From the NCBI GenBank assembly GCA_942490705.1, contig CALNXY010000009.1, positions 1 to 64,000 on the forward strand: 64,000 nucleotides of DNA, written 5' to 3'. This DNA is from JAGRCP01 sp942490705 (lineage in GTDB: Bacteria; Chloroflexota; Anaerolineae; Caldilineales; Caldilineaceae). The first letter of the stretch is position 1; each line of letters begins with the position of its first letter. This document shows positions 57,184 to 64,000 of this stretch, one piece after another. The position numbers and the translations under genes are program-made. The notes under the pieces were generated by a model. That model saw only the letters and a program-made list of their open reading frames with translations. It was not told the DNA's origin and searched no databases.

Positions 57184-58659
57184 ATGGCCCATCGTCCCTA
57201 CACCCTGATTGAGTCCTTCATGTACGCATTCTATCTGTCACCCGATTCATTGGACGAGGCACTGACGCTGAAGGCGCAGTATGGCGCCAATGCACGCGTT
57301 ATTGCCGGCGGTACGGACCTGCTGGTCGAATTGTCCCACGATGGACGGCGGACGCCCGCCGGCGGCGAGCCGGGCCTCATCGACCTGACCCGCATTAGCG
57401 GGCTGGCTGAGATTGCCGAAGATTCCCAGCGCCTGCACCTTGGGCCCCTGGTCACCCATAACCAGTGCGTCACAAGTGACGCGGTCGCGACCCATGCCTT
57501 CCCACTGGCCCGCGCCTGTTGGGAAGTGGGCGCGCCCCAAATTCGCAACCGGGCGACGGTGGCGGGCAACATCATCACTGCCAGTCCGGCCAATGATACG
57601 ATCGTACCCTTATTGGCGCTGGATGCCACGGTGACGCTGGCCAGTGCCGCGCGTGGCGAACGCAGCCTGTCTCTGGCGTCCTTCATGACCGACTTTCGCC
57701 GCGTGGATCTGGCCGACGACGAGATTCTCTCGAGCATCTCCATCCCCAAGCTGAAGGCAGGGGAACGGGGCACGTTCATTAAGCTGGGCTTGCGTCGCGC
57801 CCAGGCGATCAGCGTCGTCAACGCCGCTGTGATCACGGCGATGGATGATCGGGATCGTGTGGTCGACGCCCGCATTGCGTTGGGGGCCGTGGCCCCGGTC
57901 ATCGTCCGTGCGACGGCGGCAGAAACTTATTTGCTCGGCCAATCGTTGAATGATGGGGTGATCGCAGAGGCGGCCCGGCGCAGCCTAGCTGCGGCCCGCC
58001 CCATCGACGACCTGCGCGGCAGCGCCGGCTATCGGCTGGCCATGGTCGAAGAACTCGTCAAGCGGGCCTTGACCCAACTGCGCAACGGCAGCGAACGCAA
58101 CGGCTGGTTAGCGCAGCCGGTTACCTTGCGTGGTCATACCGACGGACGGTGGCCGGTTGCGCGAGGGAGCGAACCGCCGGCCAATGCAGCGTTGGTGAAT
58201 GGACAGCCGGTTCCGCTGGCCGGCGACATGAGCTTGCTGGACAGCCTGCGCGCCGCCGGCTTTGTCGGCGTCAAGGAGGGGTGCGCAGAGGGCGAGTGTG
58301 GGGCCTGCACCGTCTTCCTCGATGGCATGGCCGTCATGGCCTGCATGGTGCCGGCCGAGCGGGCAGCGGGCAGCGAGGTAGTCACAGTAGAAGGGTTGGG
58401 CGCCGAAAACGCCCTGCATCCTGTGCAGGCGGCACTGGTCGAAAGCGGCGGCGTCCAGTGCGGCTACTGTACCCCGGGCTTCGTGATGAGTGCGGCCAAA
58501 CTGCTTGAGGAGATCCCGACGCCCTCGCGTGAGCAGGCGGCTGAAGCATTTACCGGCAATTTCTGTCGCTGCACCGGCTATCGCAAGATCCTTGATGCTG
58601 TGGTTGTCGCGCCCAATACCACAGGACAGGAACAGGGTTTAAACTCAGCTGATGCATGA
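57184..58659 (+). CDS. Molybdenum hydroxylase FAD-[2Fe-2S] subunit fusion (CoxM-CoxS type)
   Basis: A 491-residue fusion. The FAD half has FYLSPDSLDEALTLKAQYG, VIAGGTDLLVEL (about residues 42-53) and IRNRATVAGNIITASPANDTI (about 120-140), the CoxM pattern. From about 330 the small iron-sulfur subunit follows: GVKEGCAEGECGACTVFLDG (about 362-381), VQCGYCTPGFVMSAA and FCRCTGYRKILDAV. Natural order in this superfamily varies, but this FAD-then-FeS fusion has no molybdenum subunit next to it. The partner must be encoded elsewhere, or the fusion serves another acceptor. ATG 57220 is an alternative start closer to the conserved region. Neither start has a strong ribosome binding site. Confidence 0.85.
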   Translation: MAHRPYTLIESFMYAFYLSPDSLDEALTLKAQYGANARVIAGGTDLLVELSHDGRRTPAGGEPGLIDLTRISGLAEIAEDSQRLHLGPLVTHNQCVTSDAVATHAFPLARACWEVGAPQIRNRATVAGNIITASPANDTIVPLLALDATVTLASAARGERSLSLASFMTDFRRVDLADDEILSSISIPKLKAGERGTFIKLGLRRAQAISVVNAAVITAMDDRDRVVDARIALGAVAPVIVRATAAETYLLGQSLNDGVIAEAARRSLAAARPIDDLRGSAGYRLAMVEELVKRALTQLRNGSERNGWLAQPVTLRGHTDGRWPVARGSEPPANAALVNGQPVPLAGDMSLLDSLRAAGFVGVKEGCAEGECGACTVFLDGMAVMACMVPAERAAGSEVVTVEGLGAENALHPVQAALVESGGVQCGYCTPGFVMSAAKLLEEIPTPSREQAAEAFTGNFCRCTGYRKILDAVVVAPNTTGQEQGLNSADA

Positions 58660-58710
58660 TCACAATCGCAAGCGTTGGTTGACCGTCCTTCCTGTCCGGA
58701 ACAGAGAGCT

Positions 58711-59388
58711 ATGCCGCCTCAGTTACCCGAATTAAAGCCGCGAACGTGGGTTCAGAAGTTTTGGTATTTTCTCGTCCACGGCATTCTGCGCTGGCGCTTC
58801 TACGGCGAGATTCCCGACAGCCCCAAATATGTGACGGTGGTAGCGCCTCATACTTCTAACTGGGATTTCTTCATCCTCTTTATGGGTTCGCGTGCGATTG
58901 ACCTGCCCTTCCCCAATTTTGCCGCCAAGCATACGGTCTTCCGCGGGCCTATCGGCTGGATGTTGGAGAAGGTGGGCGGCATCCCCATCAACCGCACGAA
59001 GCGGGATAACATCGTCCAGCAGATTATCGACGCTTACAACAGCCGCGACCGTATGATCCTCGGCATCACGCCTGAGGGGACACGGGGCAAGAGCGAGTAC
59101 TGGCGCAGCGGGTTTTACCACATTGCCCAAGGCGCCAACGTGCCGATTGGCCTGGTCTATATTGACTATCGCACCAAGTCGGCCGGCATGGTACCGACCC
59201 ATTTACCCACGGGCGATATCGAAGCGGACATGGCCTACATTCGTGCGTTCTACGCCAGCTGCCGCGGCCGGCACCCTGCACTGCAAAGCGAAGCCTATCT
59301 GCGCCCAAAATATGAAGAACCCGGCGATTCATCCCCTCCGGAAGAAGCGAGGCTCGCGGCGGCAAGAATTCCCCAGTTGCCGGAATAA
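58711..59388 (+). CDS. Lysophospholipid acyltransferase-like (PlsC family)
   Basis: A 225-residue acyltransferase starting MPPQLPELKPRTWVQKFWYF. The catalytic H-x4-D is in VVAPHTSNWDFFILF (about residue 45), the acceptor-site FRGPIGWMLEKVGGIPINRT at about 80-99, and PEGTRGKSEYWRSGFYHIAQ at about 120-140. This subgroup is short and lacks a long N-terminal anchor, resembling the glycerol acyltransferases annotated from Bacteroidetes and Chloroflexota. It would acylate a lysolipid at the membrane surface. It follows the hydroxylase fusion by 51 bases. AGAGAG provides a weak ribosome binding site. Confidence 0.87.
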   Translation: MPPQLPELKPRTWVQKFWYFLVHGILRWRFYGEIPDSPKYVTVVAPHTSNWDFFILFMGSRAIDLPFPNFAAKHTVFRGPIGWMLEKVGGIPINRTKRDNIVQQIIDAYNSRDRMILGITPEGTRGKSEYWRSGFYHIAQGANVPIGLVYIDYRTKSAGMVPTHLPTGDIEADMAYIRAFYASCRGRHPALQSEAYLRPKYEEPGDSSPPEEARLAAARIPQLPE

Positions 59389-59687
59389 CCCGTTGCGCCC
59401 TCTTCCGGCGACTCGCGGTTCGATCCGTTCCCGGCAAAAAACAACCAAGCAGTGTACAAAGATCCATCGCGGCAGTTCTAAGCGCACGGGTGAACTGCTG
59501 GCGCCCATGCAAGGCAGCCTGCTGCGCCACAGTTATTCCGCATGGCGCCGGACAATGTGCTTGCTCTCCGCTGGTTGATCTTCGCGGCCTGCAGACAGAA
59601 TAGCACTTTCGGAGGGTGCGGTGGCGGCAACTCACCTGCTATACTGAACGTAGAGCTTCGTAGAAGCGATTCGAAAGGGGAAGGTCG

Positions 59688-60014
59688 ATGAAGAATGGAA
59701 CACCATCGAGTATGAGAGTTGATCGCCGCATAGAGGCAGAGCCGCTTGTTGTTGGCGGCAGGCGCATTCAGCCAGTCGCGCGCTTGCAGGGCTGGGCGCT
59801 GGAAGGCGAGGAGCAAGGCGGCTCATTTGTTAGCCGGGGAGGACGGTTGACGCCGGAGGAGATCCAGGTTACCACCGGGGATGTGGAGGAGATTGTCGCA
59901 ATCGACGATCCGTTACAGGAACCGATCCGCGCCATGGCGGCTGCCGCGGCCCTGGTTAGCGTCGTCTGTGTCATGATCATGTTGGCGGCTCGAGTCGTCA
60001 CGCTACGCAAATAG
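59688..60014 (+). CDS. Single-pass membrane protein, unknown function
   Basis: A 108-residue protein starting after GAAAGGGGAAGGTCG. The N-terminal about 80 residues are polar (GGRRIQPVARLQGW, GGRLTPEEIQVTTGDVEEIV), and a C-terminal membrane helix (AMAAAAALVSVVCVMIMLAARV) is followed by a short basic tail. The sequence VGGRRIQPVARLQGW resembles the start of spore-YtfJ-associated proteins, but I cannot name a family. It lies 11 bases before the GerW/YtfJ gene and shares the motif of a C-terminal anchor with it, so they may form a complex. Confidence 0.68.
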   Translation: MKNGTPSSMRVDRRIEAEPLVVGGRRIQPVARLQGWALEGEEQGGSFVSRGGRLTPEEIQVTTGDVEEIVAIDDPLQEPIRAMAAAAALVSVVCVMIMLAARVVTLRK

Positions 60015-60025
60015 GAGATGGATTG

Positions 60026-60466
60026 ATGGATAGCAAAGAACTGTTTGACACAACCCCCATCGCACAATTGGTCGATAGTATCGGGGCCAAGAACGTATTT
60101 GGTGAACCCACGAGCGAGAATGGTGTTGTGATCATCCCCGTGGCGCAGGTCGAGTATGGGTTTGGCTACGGTGGCGGCTACGGGCCTAATTCTGCAGCCG
60201 CCGAAGCTGGTGACGAGGCAGTGCAAGCGCTGGACAGTGAGGAAGCATCAGCCGATGGCGGCGGCGGCGGTGGCGGCGGCGGGCGCGCAACCCCACGCGG
60301 CTACATCCGGATCACGCCGGAAGACGTCACCTACGAGCCCATCTCTGACGAAGAGCGCGTGCCCCTGGCCGGCATCATTTTTGCCGCCTGGCTCATTTTC
60401 TGGGTCACGCTCACGATCCGCACGTTGATCAAGTCCGTTGCGCAGGTGAAGCAAGCGCAGGGTTGA
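60026..60466 (+). CDS. GerW/YtfJ-family (Spore_YtfJ) protein
   Basis: ATG 60026 follows AGGAGATGGATTG (a TTG lies one codon earlier). The 146-residue protein has the GerW/YtfJ layout: an N-terminal segment LVDSIGAKNVFGEPTSENGVVIIPVAQVEYGFGYGGG (about 15-50), a Gly-rich loop with nine consecutive glycines (about 80-88), YIRITPEDVTYEPI, and a C-terminal membrane helix (AGIIFAAWLIFWVTLTI). YtfJ proteins are named from spore formers but are widespread in non-sporulating bacteria, so sporulation is not implied here. Confidence 0.85.
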   Translation: MDSKELFDTTPIAQLVDSIGAKNVFGEPTSENGVVIIPVAQVEYGFGYGGGYGPNSAAAEAGDEAVQALDSEEASADGGGGGGGGGRATPRGYIRITPEDVTYEPISDEERVPLAGIIFAAWLIFWVTLTIRTLIKSVAQVKQAQG

Positions 60467-60565
60467 GCCATGCTTTCGCACACGACGCCAGCGCGTCAAA
60501 GCGATCTTGCGGTGCGTGCGCGTGCGCCACATGGCAGAATGGGCAACCCAACACGACGCAAAAAA

Positions 60566-60591
60566 GAAGGGGGGCCTATGCCCCCCCCTTC
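60566..60591. terminator. Bidirectional intrinsic terminator
   Basis: GAAGGGGGGC, loop CTAT, GCCCCCCCCTTC. On the minus strand the stem is followed by TTTTTTGCG, an ideal T run for the minus-strand gene at 60640-60945. On the plus strand it is followed by TCTTTC and can end the GerW/YtfJ transcript. Confidence 0.85.
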
Positions 60592-60639
60592 TCTTTCAAC
60601 CAAATCCTATCGTCAGATGATGCGGTACGAACGACCCGT

Positions 60640-60945
60640 CTAGTAGCCTTCGTAGCCCGGAATCTGCTTGCGCCCGTAACCACCACCGTAAGAAAGGATG
60701 TCGGCAACGAACATCAAGCCAACCCATACCCAGTCAAAACCATTCATGCCACCGGGAGAGACGAGAACGTACATGATGGTCGTCCACGGCAAGAAGACAA
60801 TGCCCAGAATGGGCCAAATCCACCAGATAGCGCCACCGGCCCAGTTACCGAACGCCAGTTGCCAACGCCCTGGCTGAAAGATCCACCAAAATGCGCCGAA
60901 GATACGCGGGCCCAAGAGAAGCAAACTCAAAAATGCACAACACAT
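60640..60945 (-). CDS. Small Trp-rich membrane protein, unknown function
   Basis: A 101-residue protein (AAAGGATGAAGAACC before the ATG) with hydrophobic stretches FLSLLLLGPRIFGAFWWIF, GGAIWWIWPILGIVFLPWTTIMYVL and FDWVWVGLMFVADIL. The tail GGGYGRKQIPGYEGY is Gly/Tyr-rich and probably cytoplasmic. Nine or more tryptophans make it unusual. No named family was recognised, though similar small proteins occur in Chloroflexota. It is followed by a strong terminator and is probably transcribed alone. Confidence 0.72.
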   Translation of the reverse strand: MCCAFLSLLLLGPRIFGAFWWIFQPGRWQLAFGNWAGGAIWWIWPILGIVFLPWTTIMYVLVSPGGMNGFDWVWVGLMFVADILSYGGGYGRKQIPGYEGY

Positions 60946-61011
60946 GGTTCTTCATCCTTTCAACTTGCTGAAACAATTGCGAAACAACTATGGAAGTACA
61001 GACAATCAGAG

Positions 61012-61821
61012 TTACCTATGTTTTTGTGCCACCATCACGATATAGCGAAATGCTCCTGACCGAAATCCCGCCTGCATCGCACGAAACGCTTTGAGGAAAT
61101 CAACAAATTCGCGACCGTGGTGCGTCGCCAGCTTCCACAATTGCGGTTCTTTCAACAACCCGAGCGAGATATCCCACGTCGACGCGACCTGAGCGCTGAT
61201 ATCTTTGAAATAAATCAATTGCAAATCGTTGGCTGTGAAATGGGCAAAGTACTCCTCTTTGGTGGGTAGATTGACCAACATTCCTGCTTCAATGGGGCGA
61301 ATGAATTTTGCGTCACTGACGCCGTCCAGATTACTCCGTTTGGACCAGGCTGCAATACACCAAAATCCACCGTTGACCAGCGCCCGGCTCGCTCGCCGAA
61401 AAAACTCGGCGCGATGATCCAAATGCGAAATCATCTCAACCGACCAGATGAGGTCGAAATCGCCATCCACGCGCAGGTCATTGGCGTCCTGGACTTCAAA
61501 AACAGGCGGTTGATCCATCTCCGCTACCGAGCGCCTGGCAAAGTCCACCTGTTCGGGACTCAAGCTGATGCCCAGAACGTTGCACTGATACTCGCGGGCG
61601 AGCAGAGCGGACGTTGCGCCGATGCCACATCCAATATCCAGCACCCTGGCGCCTTGATGTAATTCGATCTGGTCGAGCAATAGCCGAATCAGTTTGTCGG
61701 TCGCTTCGGCTCGAGATTCGTCACCATCTACAAAATAGCCGTGGTGAATATGCTGGTCCCACAATGACACGTAATAGGATGTCAGCACGTCATAATGATC
61801 GCGGATTATTCCAGTGTCCAT
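61012..61821 (-). CDS. SAM-dependent methyltransferase (class I)
   Basis: A 269-residue methyltransferase. MDTGIIRDHYDVLTSYYVSLWDQHIHHGYF at the start resembles gamma-tocopherol/cyclopropane-synthase-like small-molecule methyltransferases. Motif I is VLDIGCGIGATSALLA (about residues 58-73), motif II FEVQDANDLRVDGDFDLIWSVEMISHL (about 107-133) and the C-terminal LVNGGFWCIAAWSKRS follows. The C-terminal third (FTANDLQLIYFKDISAQVASTWD) is also like that group. ATG 61821 is preferred over TTG 61851; neither has a good ribosome binding site. The substrate is unknown. Confidence 0.87.
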   Translation of the reverse strand: MDTGIIRDHYDVLTSYYVSLWDQHIHHGYFVDGDESRAEATDKLIRLLLDQIELHQGARVLDIGCGIGATSALLAREYQCNVLGISLSPEQVDFARRSVAEMDQPPVFEVQDANDLRVDGDFDLIWSVEMISHLDHRAEFFRRASRALVNGGFWCIAAWSKRSNLDGVSDAKFIRPIEAGMLVNLPTKEEYFAHFTANDLQLIYFKDISAQVASTWDISLGLLKEPQLWKLATHHGREFVDFLKAFRAMQAGFRSGAFRYIVMVAQKHR

Positions 61822-62240
61822 GGCTAGGAAACGGTCTGTGCGCTGCTGCAACGGCCAAGGATGCAGATCATCACCAATTGAGGGATGGGGACAGTATACC
61901 CAAATCTTCGATTTGATGCTAAGTGCAAAAAAATGGCCAGGTCGATCTCATCTCGTGTTGGATTTACAGGAGGAATGTGGGCAAGGCGATGACCGTTCGC
62001 GCTCGCGGAACCTACACGTGGGGTCTACTGGCCGAGGAGCTAACTGGCGCCCGTGATCATGCGCCGATTCCGGCGCATTGTGCGCACTTCGTGATTAGGC
62101 TCTGTTGACATTTCGAAAACCGCCGGCTTTGCGCCTGACACGTGCTACTTGACCGGTTCCTGAACAGGAGTCAGGGGGAAGATATTCGGCATGCATATGC
62201 AGACGGGTAGCCGCCGGTGGGACCCATCTATGCTGGCCGG
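61822..62240. other. Intergenic, no gene supported
   Basis: About 420 bases. A short plus-strand frame at 61989-62108 (MTVRARGTYTWGLLAEELTG) follows an AGGAGG by about 15 bases, but it has no recognised relatives and is probably chance. TTGACA occurs at 62105 without a matching -10. No RNA gene seen. Confidence 0.4.
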
Positions 62241-62660
62241 CTAGTCCTGAGCGGCCGGCGCCGTCTCCAGAGCAGGCTCGATCGACGGCTCGTGGATCTC
62301 GAGCGCCACGTGGGGCCCGCCATTGCCGCGCAGCTTGGCCATGAGCCCAAACAGCCGGTACTTCATGCCGTACTTTGCGGAGAGCCGCTCACGCTGGCGC
62401 GCTTCGGCCTCGGGGGCGTCGAGCACAGTGGCCATGCCCTCAACCCATTCACTCTTGGGATTGCCGCGTGCGTCGCTTGCCGCCATGCGCACATGGCTGT
62501 CGTTGCGAATCCGCTTGACCTTCCAGCTGTCGCCTACGGTCCAGACATAGAGCTTGCCATCCTCGGGCGTAACCCAGACGGGCGTGATGACGCCCTCACC
62601 GCTCTTGCGGAATGTTTCCAGGGCAATATATTCCTCATTCCCCAGGTCTGCGAAATTCAT
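62241..62660 (-). CDS. PPOX-class F420-dependent oxidoreductase (Rv2061-like)
   Basis: A 139-residue split-barrel protein. MNFADLGNEEYIALETFRKSGEGVITPVWVTPEDGKLYVWT opens with the pattern of the PPOX-class F420 group (Y-I-x-L-x-T-F-R-x-x-G, then P-V-W-V), followed by SWKVKRIRNDSHVRMAASDARG and LSAKYGMKYRLFG. ATG 62660 follows AGGGGATTACC. Members bind F420 (or FMN) and reduce small substrates; the resemblance to the Rv2061 subgroup favours F420. Together with cofC, cofD, the FbiB-like protein and the LLM enzyme it makes a fourth F420-linked locus within 10 kb. Confidence 0.87.
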   Translation of the reverse strand: MNFADLGNEEYIALETFRKSGEGVITPVWVTPEDGKLYVWTVGDSWKVKRIRNDSHVRMAASDARGNPKSEWVEGMATVLDAPEAEARQRERLSAKYGMKYRLFGLMAKLRGNGGPHVALEIHEPSIEPALETAPAAQD

Positions 62661-62823
62661 GGTAATCCCCTTGCCTGACGTGTAAGATAAGAGAAGGCTG
62701 CTCAACAACCTTGGCTGTGAGCGGCGCTGACTATGCCATTCCCAAGCATATTCGTCGGACCTCTTGAAATCGGTATGAAATCTTCAATTCAACCGGTCCT
62801 TCTACGCGGGAGATGCCTCAAGG

Positions 62824-62841
62824 TTGACAAAAGTGATCACT
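62824..62841 (+). promoter_or_regulatory. TTGACA box with overlapping palindrome before the SMP-30 gene
   Basis: TTGACA (62824-62829) is followed directly by the perfect 10-bp palindrome AGTGATCACT (62832-62841). No consensus -10 lies at 17 bp; GACTAT is at 19 bp. A -35 overlapped by a palindrome is the layout of a repressor site. Confidence 0.5.
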
Positions 62842-62895
62842 ACTTTCAGACTATGAACAGTGCAGGTCCGCATCCATTCTCATTGTGGAGTCCCC

Positions 62896-63738
62896 ATGAA
62901 ACTTAAGACCCTGATCGAATCCGGCGATCCCGAACAACTGGCCACCGGCTTTCAATTTACCGAAGGACCGGTCTGGCAGGCCGACGGCTCGCTACTCTTC
63001 TCCGATATTCCCGCCAATCGCACCTACCGCTGGTCGGCTGAAACGGGGGCCGTGGTGTGGCGCGAACCGACGGGCAACGCCAATGGCTTGACCTTTGACA
63101 AAGCGGGGCGCTTGCTGGCCTGCGAGCATAGCGGTCGCCGGGTCTCACGCATCGACGCCGACGGTAGCCTGTCCAGCGTGGCCGATCAGTACGAGGGCAG
63201 GCGGCTCAACAGCCCCAATGATGTGGTCGTAAAATCGGATGGCGCGGTCTATTTCACGGATCCGCCCTACGGCATTGAGCCCGAAGAAAAGGAACAGCCC
63301 TGTCATGGCGTCTATCGCGTCTCGCCGGCGGGCGACATCCAATTGCTGGCAGCCGACTTTGAGCGCCCCAACGGACTGGCCTTTTCACCCGATGAATCGA
63401 TTCTCTACATTGACGATTCCTATCATCGCCACGTGCGCGCGTTTGACGTGCGTGCCGACGGCACACTGTCGAACTCCCGCGTGATCGCCGACATGGATCA
63501 CCCCCAGCCCGGCTCACCGGACGGGATGAAAATTGACGTGGAAGGGCACCTCTACGTCACCGGCGCGACCGGCGTCTGGGTCTTCGAGCCGGACGGGACG
63601 CTGCTCGGCGTTGTGGTCACACCCGAGCGCCCAGCCAACTGTGCCTGGGGGGACGAAGATCGGTTGAGCCTCTATATCACGGCACGTACGTCGCTCTACC
63701 GAATTCGGGTGAAGGTGCCGGGTCTGGCCGTGAACTGA
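62896..63738 (+). CDS. SMP-30/gluconolactonase-like sugar lactonase
   Basis: ATG 62896 follows GTGGAGTCCCC. The 280-residue protein has the six-bladed propeller motifs of SMP-30/gluconolactonase: FTEGPVWQADGSLLFSDIPANR (Glu metal ligand, about residues 22-43), GNANGLTFDKAGRLLACEHSGRRV, RLNSPNDVVVKSDGAVYFTDPPYGIE (Asn and Asp ligands, about 105-130), ERPNGLAFSPDESILYIDDS and GSPDGMKIDVEGHLYVTG (Asp ligand, about 205). It would hydrolyse an aldonolactone using a divalent metal in the cytoplasm. It could feed a sugar-acid dehydratase like the one at 36747-38534, although the two are not adjacent. Confidence 0.9.
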   Translation: MKLKTLIESGDPEQLATGFQFTEGPVWQADGSLLFSDIPANRTYRWSAETGAVVWREPTGNANGLTFDKAGRLLACEHSGRRVSRIDADGSLSSVADQYEGRRLNSPNDVVVKSDGAVYFTDPPYGIEPEEKEQPCHGVYRVSPAGDIQLLAADFERPNGLAFSPDESILYIDDSYHRHVRAFDVRADGTLSNSRVIADMDHPQPGSPDGMKIDVEGHLYVTGATGVWVFEPDGTLLGVVVTPERPANCAWGDEDRLSLYITARTSLYRIRVKVPGLAVN

Positions 63739-63794
63739 CGGCCGTGCCCGACACGCAGTCTTGATCAATGAAAGCTCAAACGAATACTCAAATC

Positions 63795-63941
63795 CAGTCG
63801 TTCACGAGTTGTCATGCCGTTCACGTAGTGGGCGCAAAGCGCCACGACCGGCAGGAAGAGAAATCTCAGGTTCGCACAGTTGAGATTCCTCGTCGCTGCG
63901 CTCTGTCGGAATGACAAGTGTTCTGAATTCGTGAACGACTG
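63795..63941 (-). repeat. Interspersed about 147-bp repeat with 13-bp inverted ends, copy B
   Basis: CAGTCGTTCACGA (63795-63807) is perfectly inverted at 63929-63941. The interior, read on the minus strand, contains GTCATTCCGACAGAGCG, GAGGAATCTCAACTGTGC and GGCGCTTTGCGCCCACTACG. The sequence is homologous to 33057-33200. No gene lies inside; the apparent minus-strand frame (VIPTERSDEES) is the familiar mistranslation of such repeats. A non-autonomous mobile element is likely. Confidence 0.78.
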
Positions 63942-64000
63942 CAATCGGAAGACGAAAGATGGACAATAACAAGATAGTGGAAGATTCCATGATAGCCGTC

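Noticed and set aside
61989..62108. Short frame MTVRARGTYTWGLL... after an AGGAGG
   Set aside because: Spacing to the ATG is too long, it is only 39 codons and no relatives are recognised.
63802..63990. Minus-strand frame containing VIPTERSDEES
   Set aside because: This peptide is a known mistranslation of interspersed repeats; the segment is the repeat at 63795-63941.

Overview
The window looks like a piece of a high-GC chromosome from a Chloroflexota bacterium, most likely of the Caldilineae/Anaerolineae type. This is inferred from the mix of families: large MalT-type LuxR regulators, a DUF4397 secreted protein ending in an FLPVV-like tail, DUF4386 and DUF3179 proteins, coenzyme F420 genes, CUT2-type sugar transport and AarF/ABC1 kinases. 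No rRNA, tRNA or CRISPR array was found. About five loci are broken genes, and one of them carries an intact insertion sequence with a perfect target duplication.

Layout. 1-6.3 kb: the C-terminal part of an alkyl sulfatase, a decayed MalT-like regulator, a small conserved protein, and a DUF4386 membrane protein gene split by an IS701-like element. 6.4-12 kb: a broken SDR gene, a beta-lactamase-fold lipoprotein and a secreted protein with three nearly identical DUF4397 modules. 12.3-19.3 kb, all on the minus strand: a sugar locus with aldo/keto reductase, 6-phospho-3-hexuloisomerase-like SIS protein, CUT2 permease, binding protein, ATPase and xylulokinase-like kinase. 19.6-24.1 kb: DUF1772 protein, NAD(P)-binding protein and an intact MalT-like regulator. 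24.3-33 kb: a large putative (alpha/alpha)6 carbohydrate enzyme, a molybdenum hydroxylase (FeS-Mo fusion plus FAD subunit) and an AraC regulator. 33-38.5 kb: a deleted SDR gene, a DUF3179 lipoprotein, two small proteins and a sugar-acid dehydratase.

38.8-43 kb: a DNA-repair unit driven by a good sigma70-type promoter. It encodes a Crp-type DNA-binding protein, an iron-sulfur photolyase, a DUF2256 protein and a second photolyase-like protein whose two domains are in reversed (permuted) order. The last three genes overlap by ATGA. 43.2-48 kb, minus strand: ABC1 kinase, patatin, CIA30 lipoprotein, an AhpD-like peroxidase-related enzyme with an in-frame TGA at the second cysteine of its CxxC motif, and a DUF427 protein. 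The TGA is followed by a SECIS-like hairpin with E. coli fdhF-like spacing, so this gene probably encodes a selenoprotein; a conventional caller would split it in two. 48.4-52.2 kb: a 1257-residue protein with two glycoside-hydrolase-like barrels. 52.4-56 kb: cofC, cofD, an FbiB-like nitroreductase and an F420-dependent LLM oxidoreductase. 56-64 kb: small membrane proteins, DUF3891, an FAD-FeS hydroxylase subunit fusion without its molybdenum subunit, an acyltransferase, a GerW/YtfJ protein, a methyltransferase, an F420-type PPOX protein, an SMP-30 lactonase and an interspersed repeat whose second copy lies at 33.1 kb.
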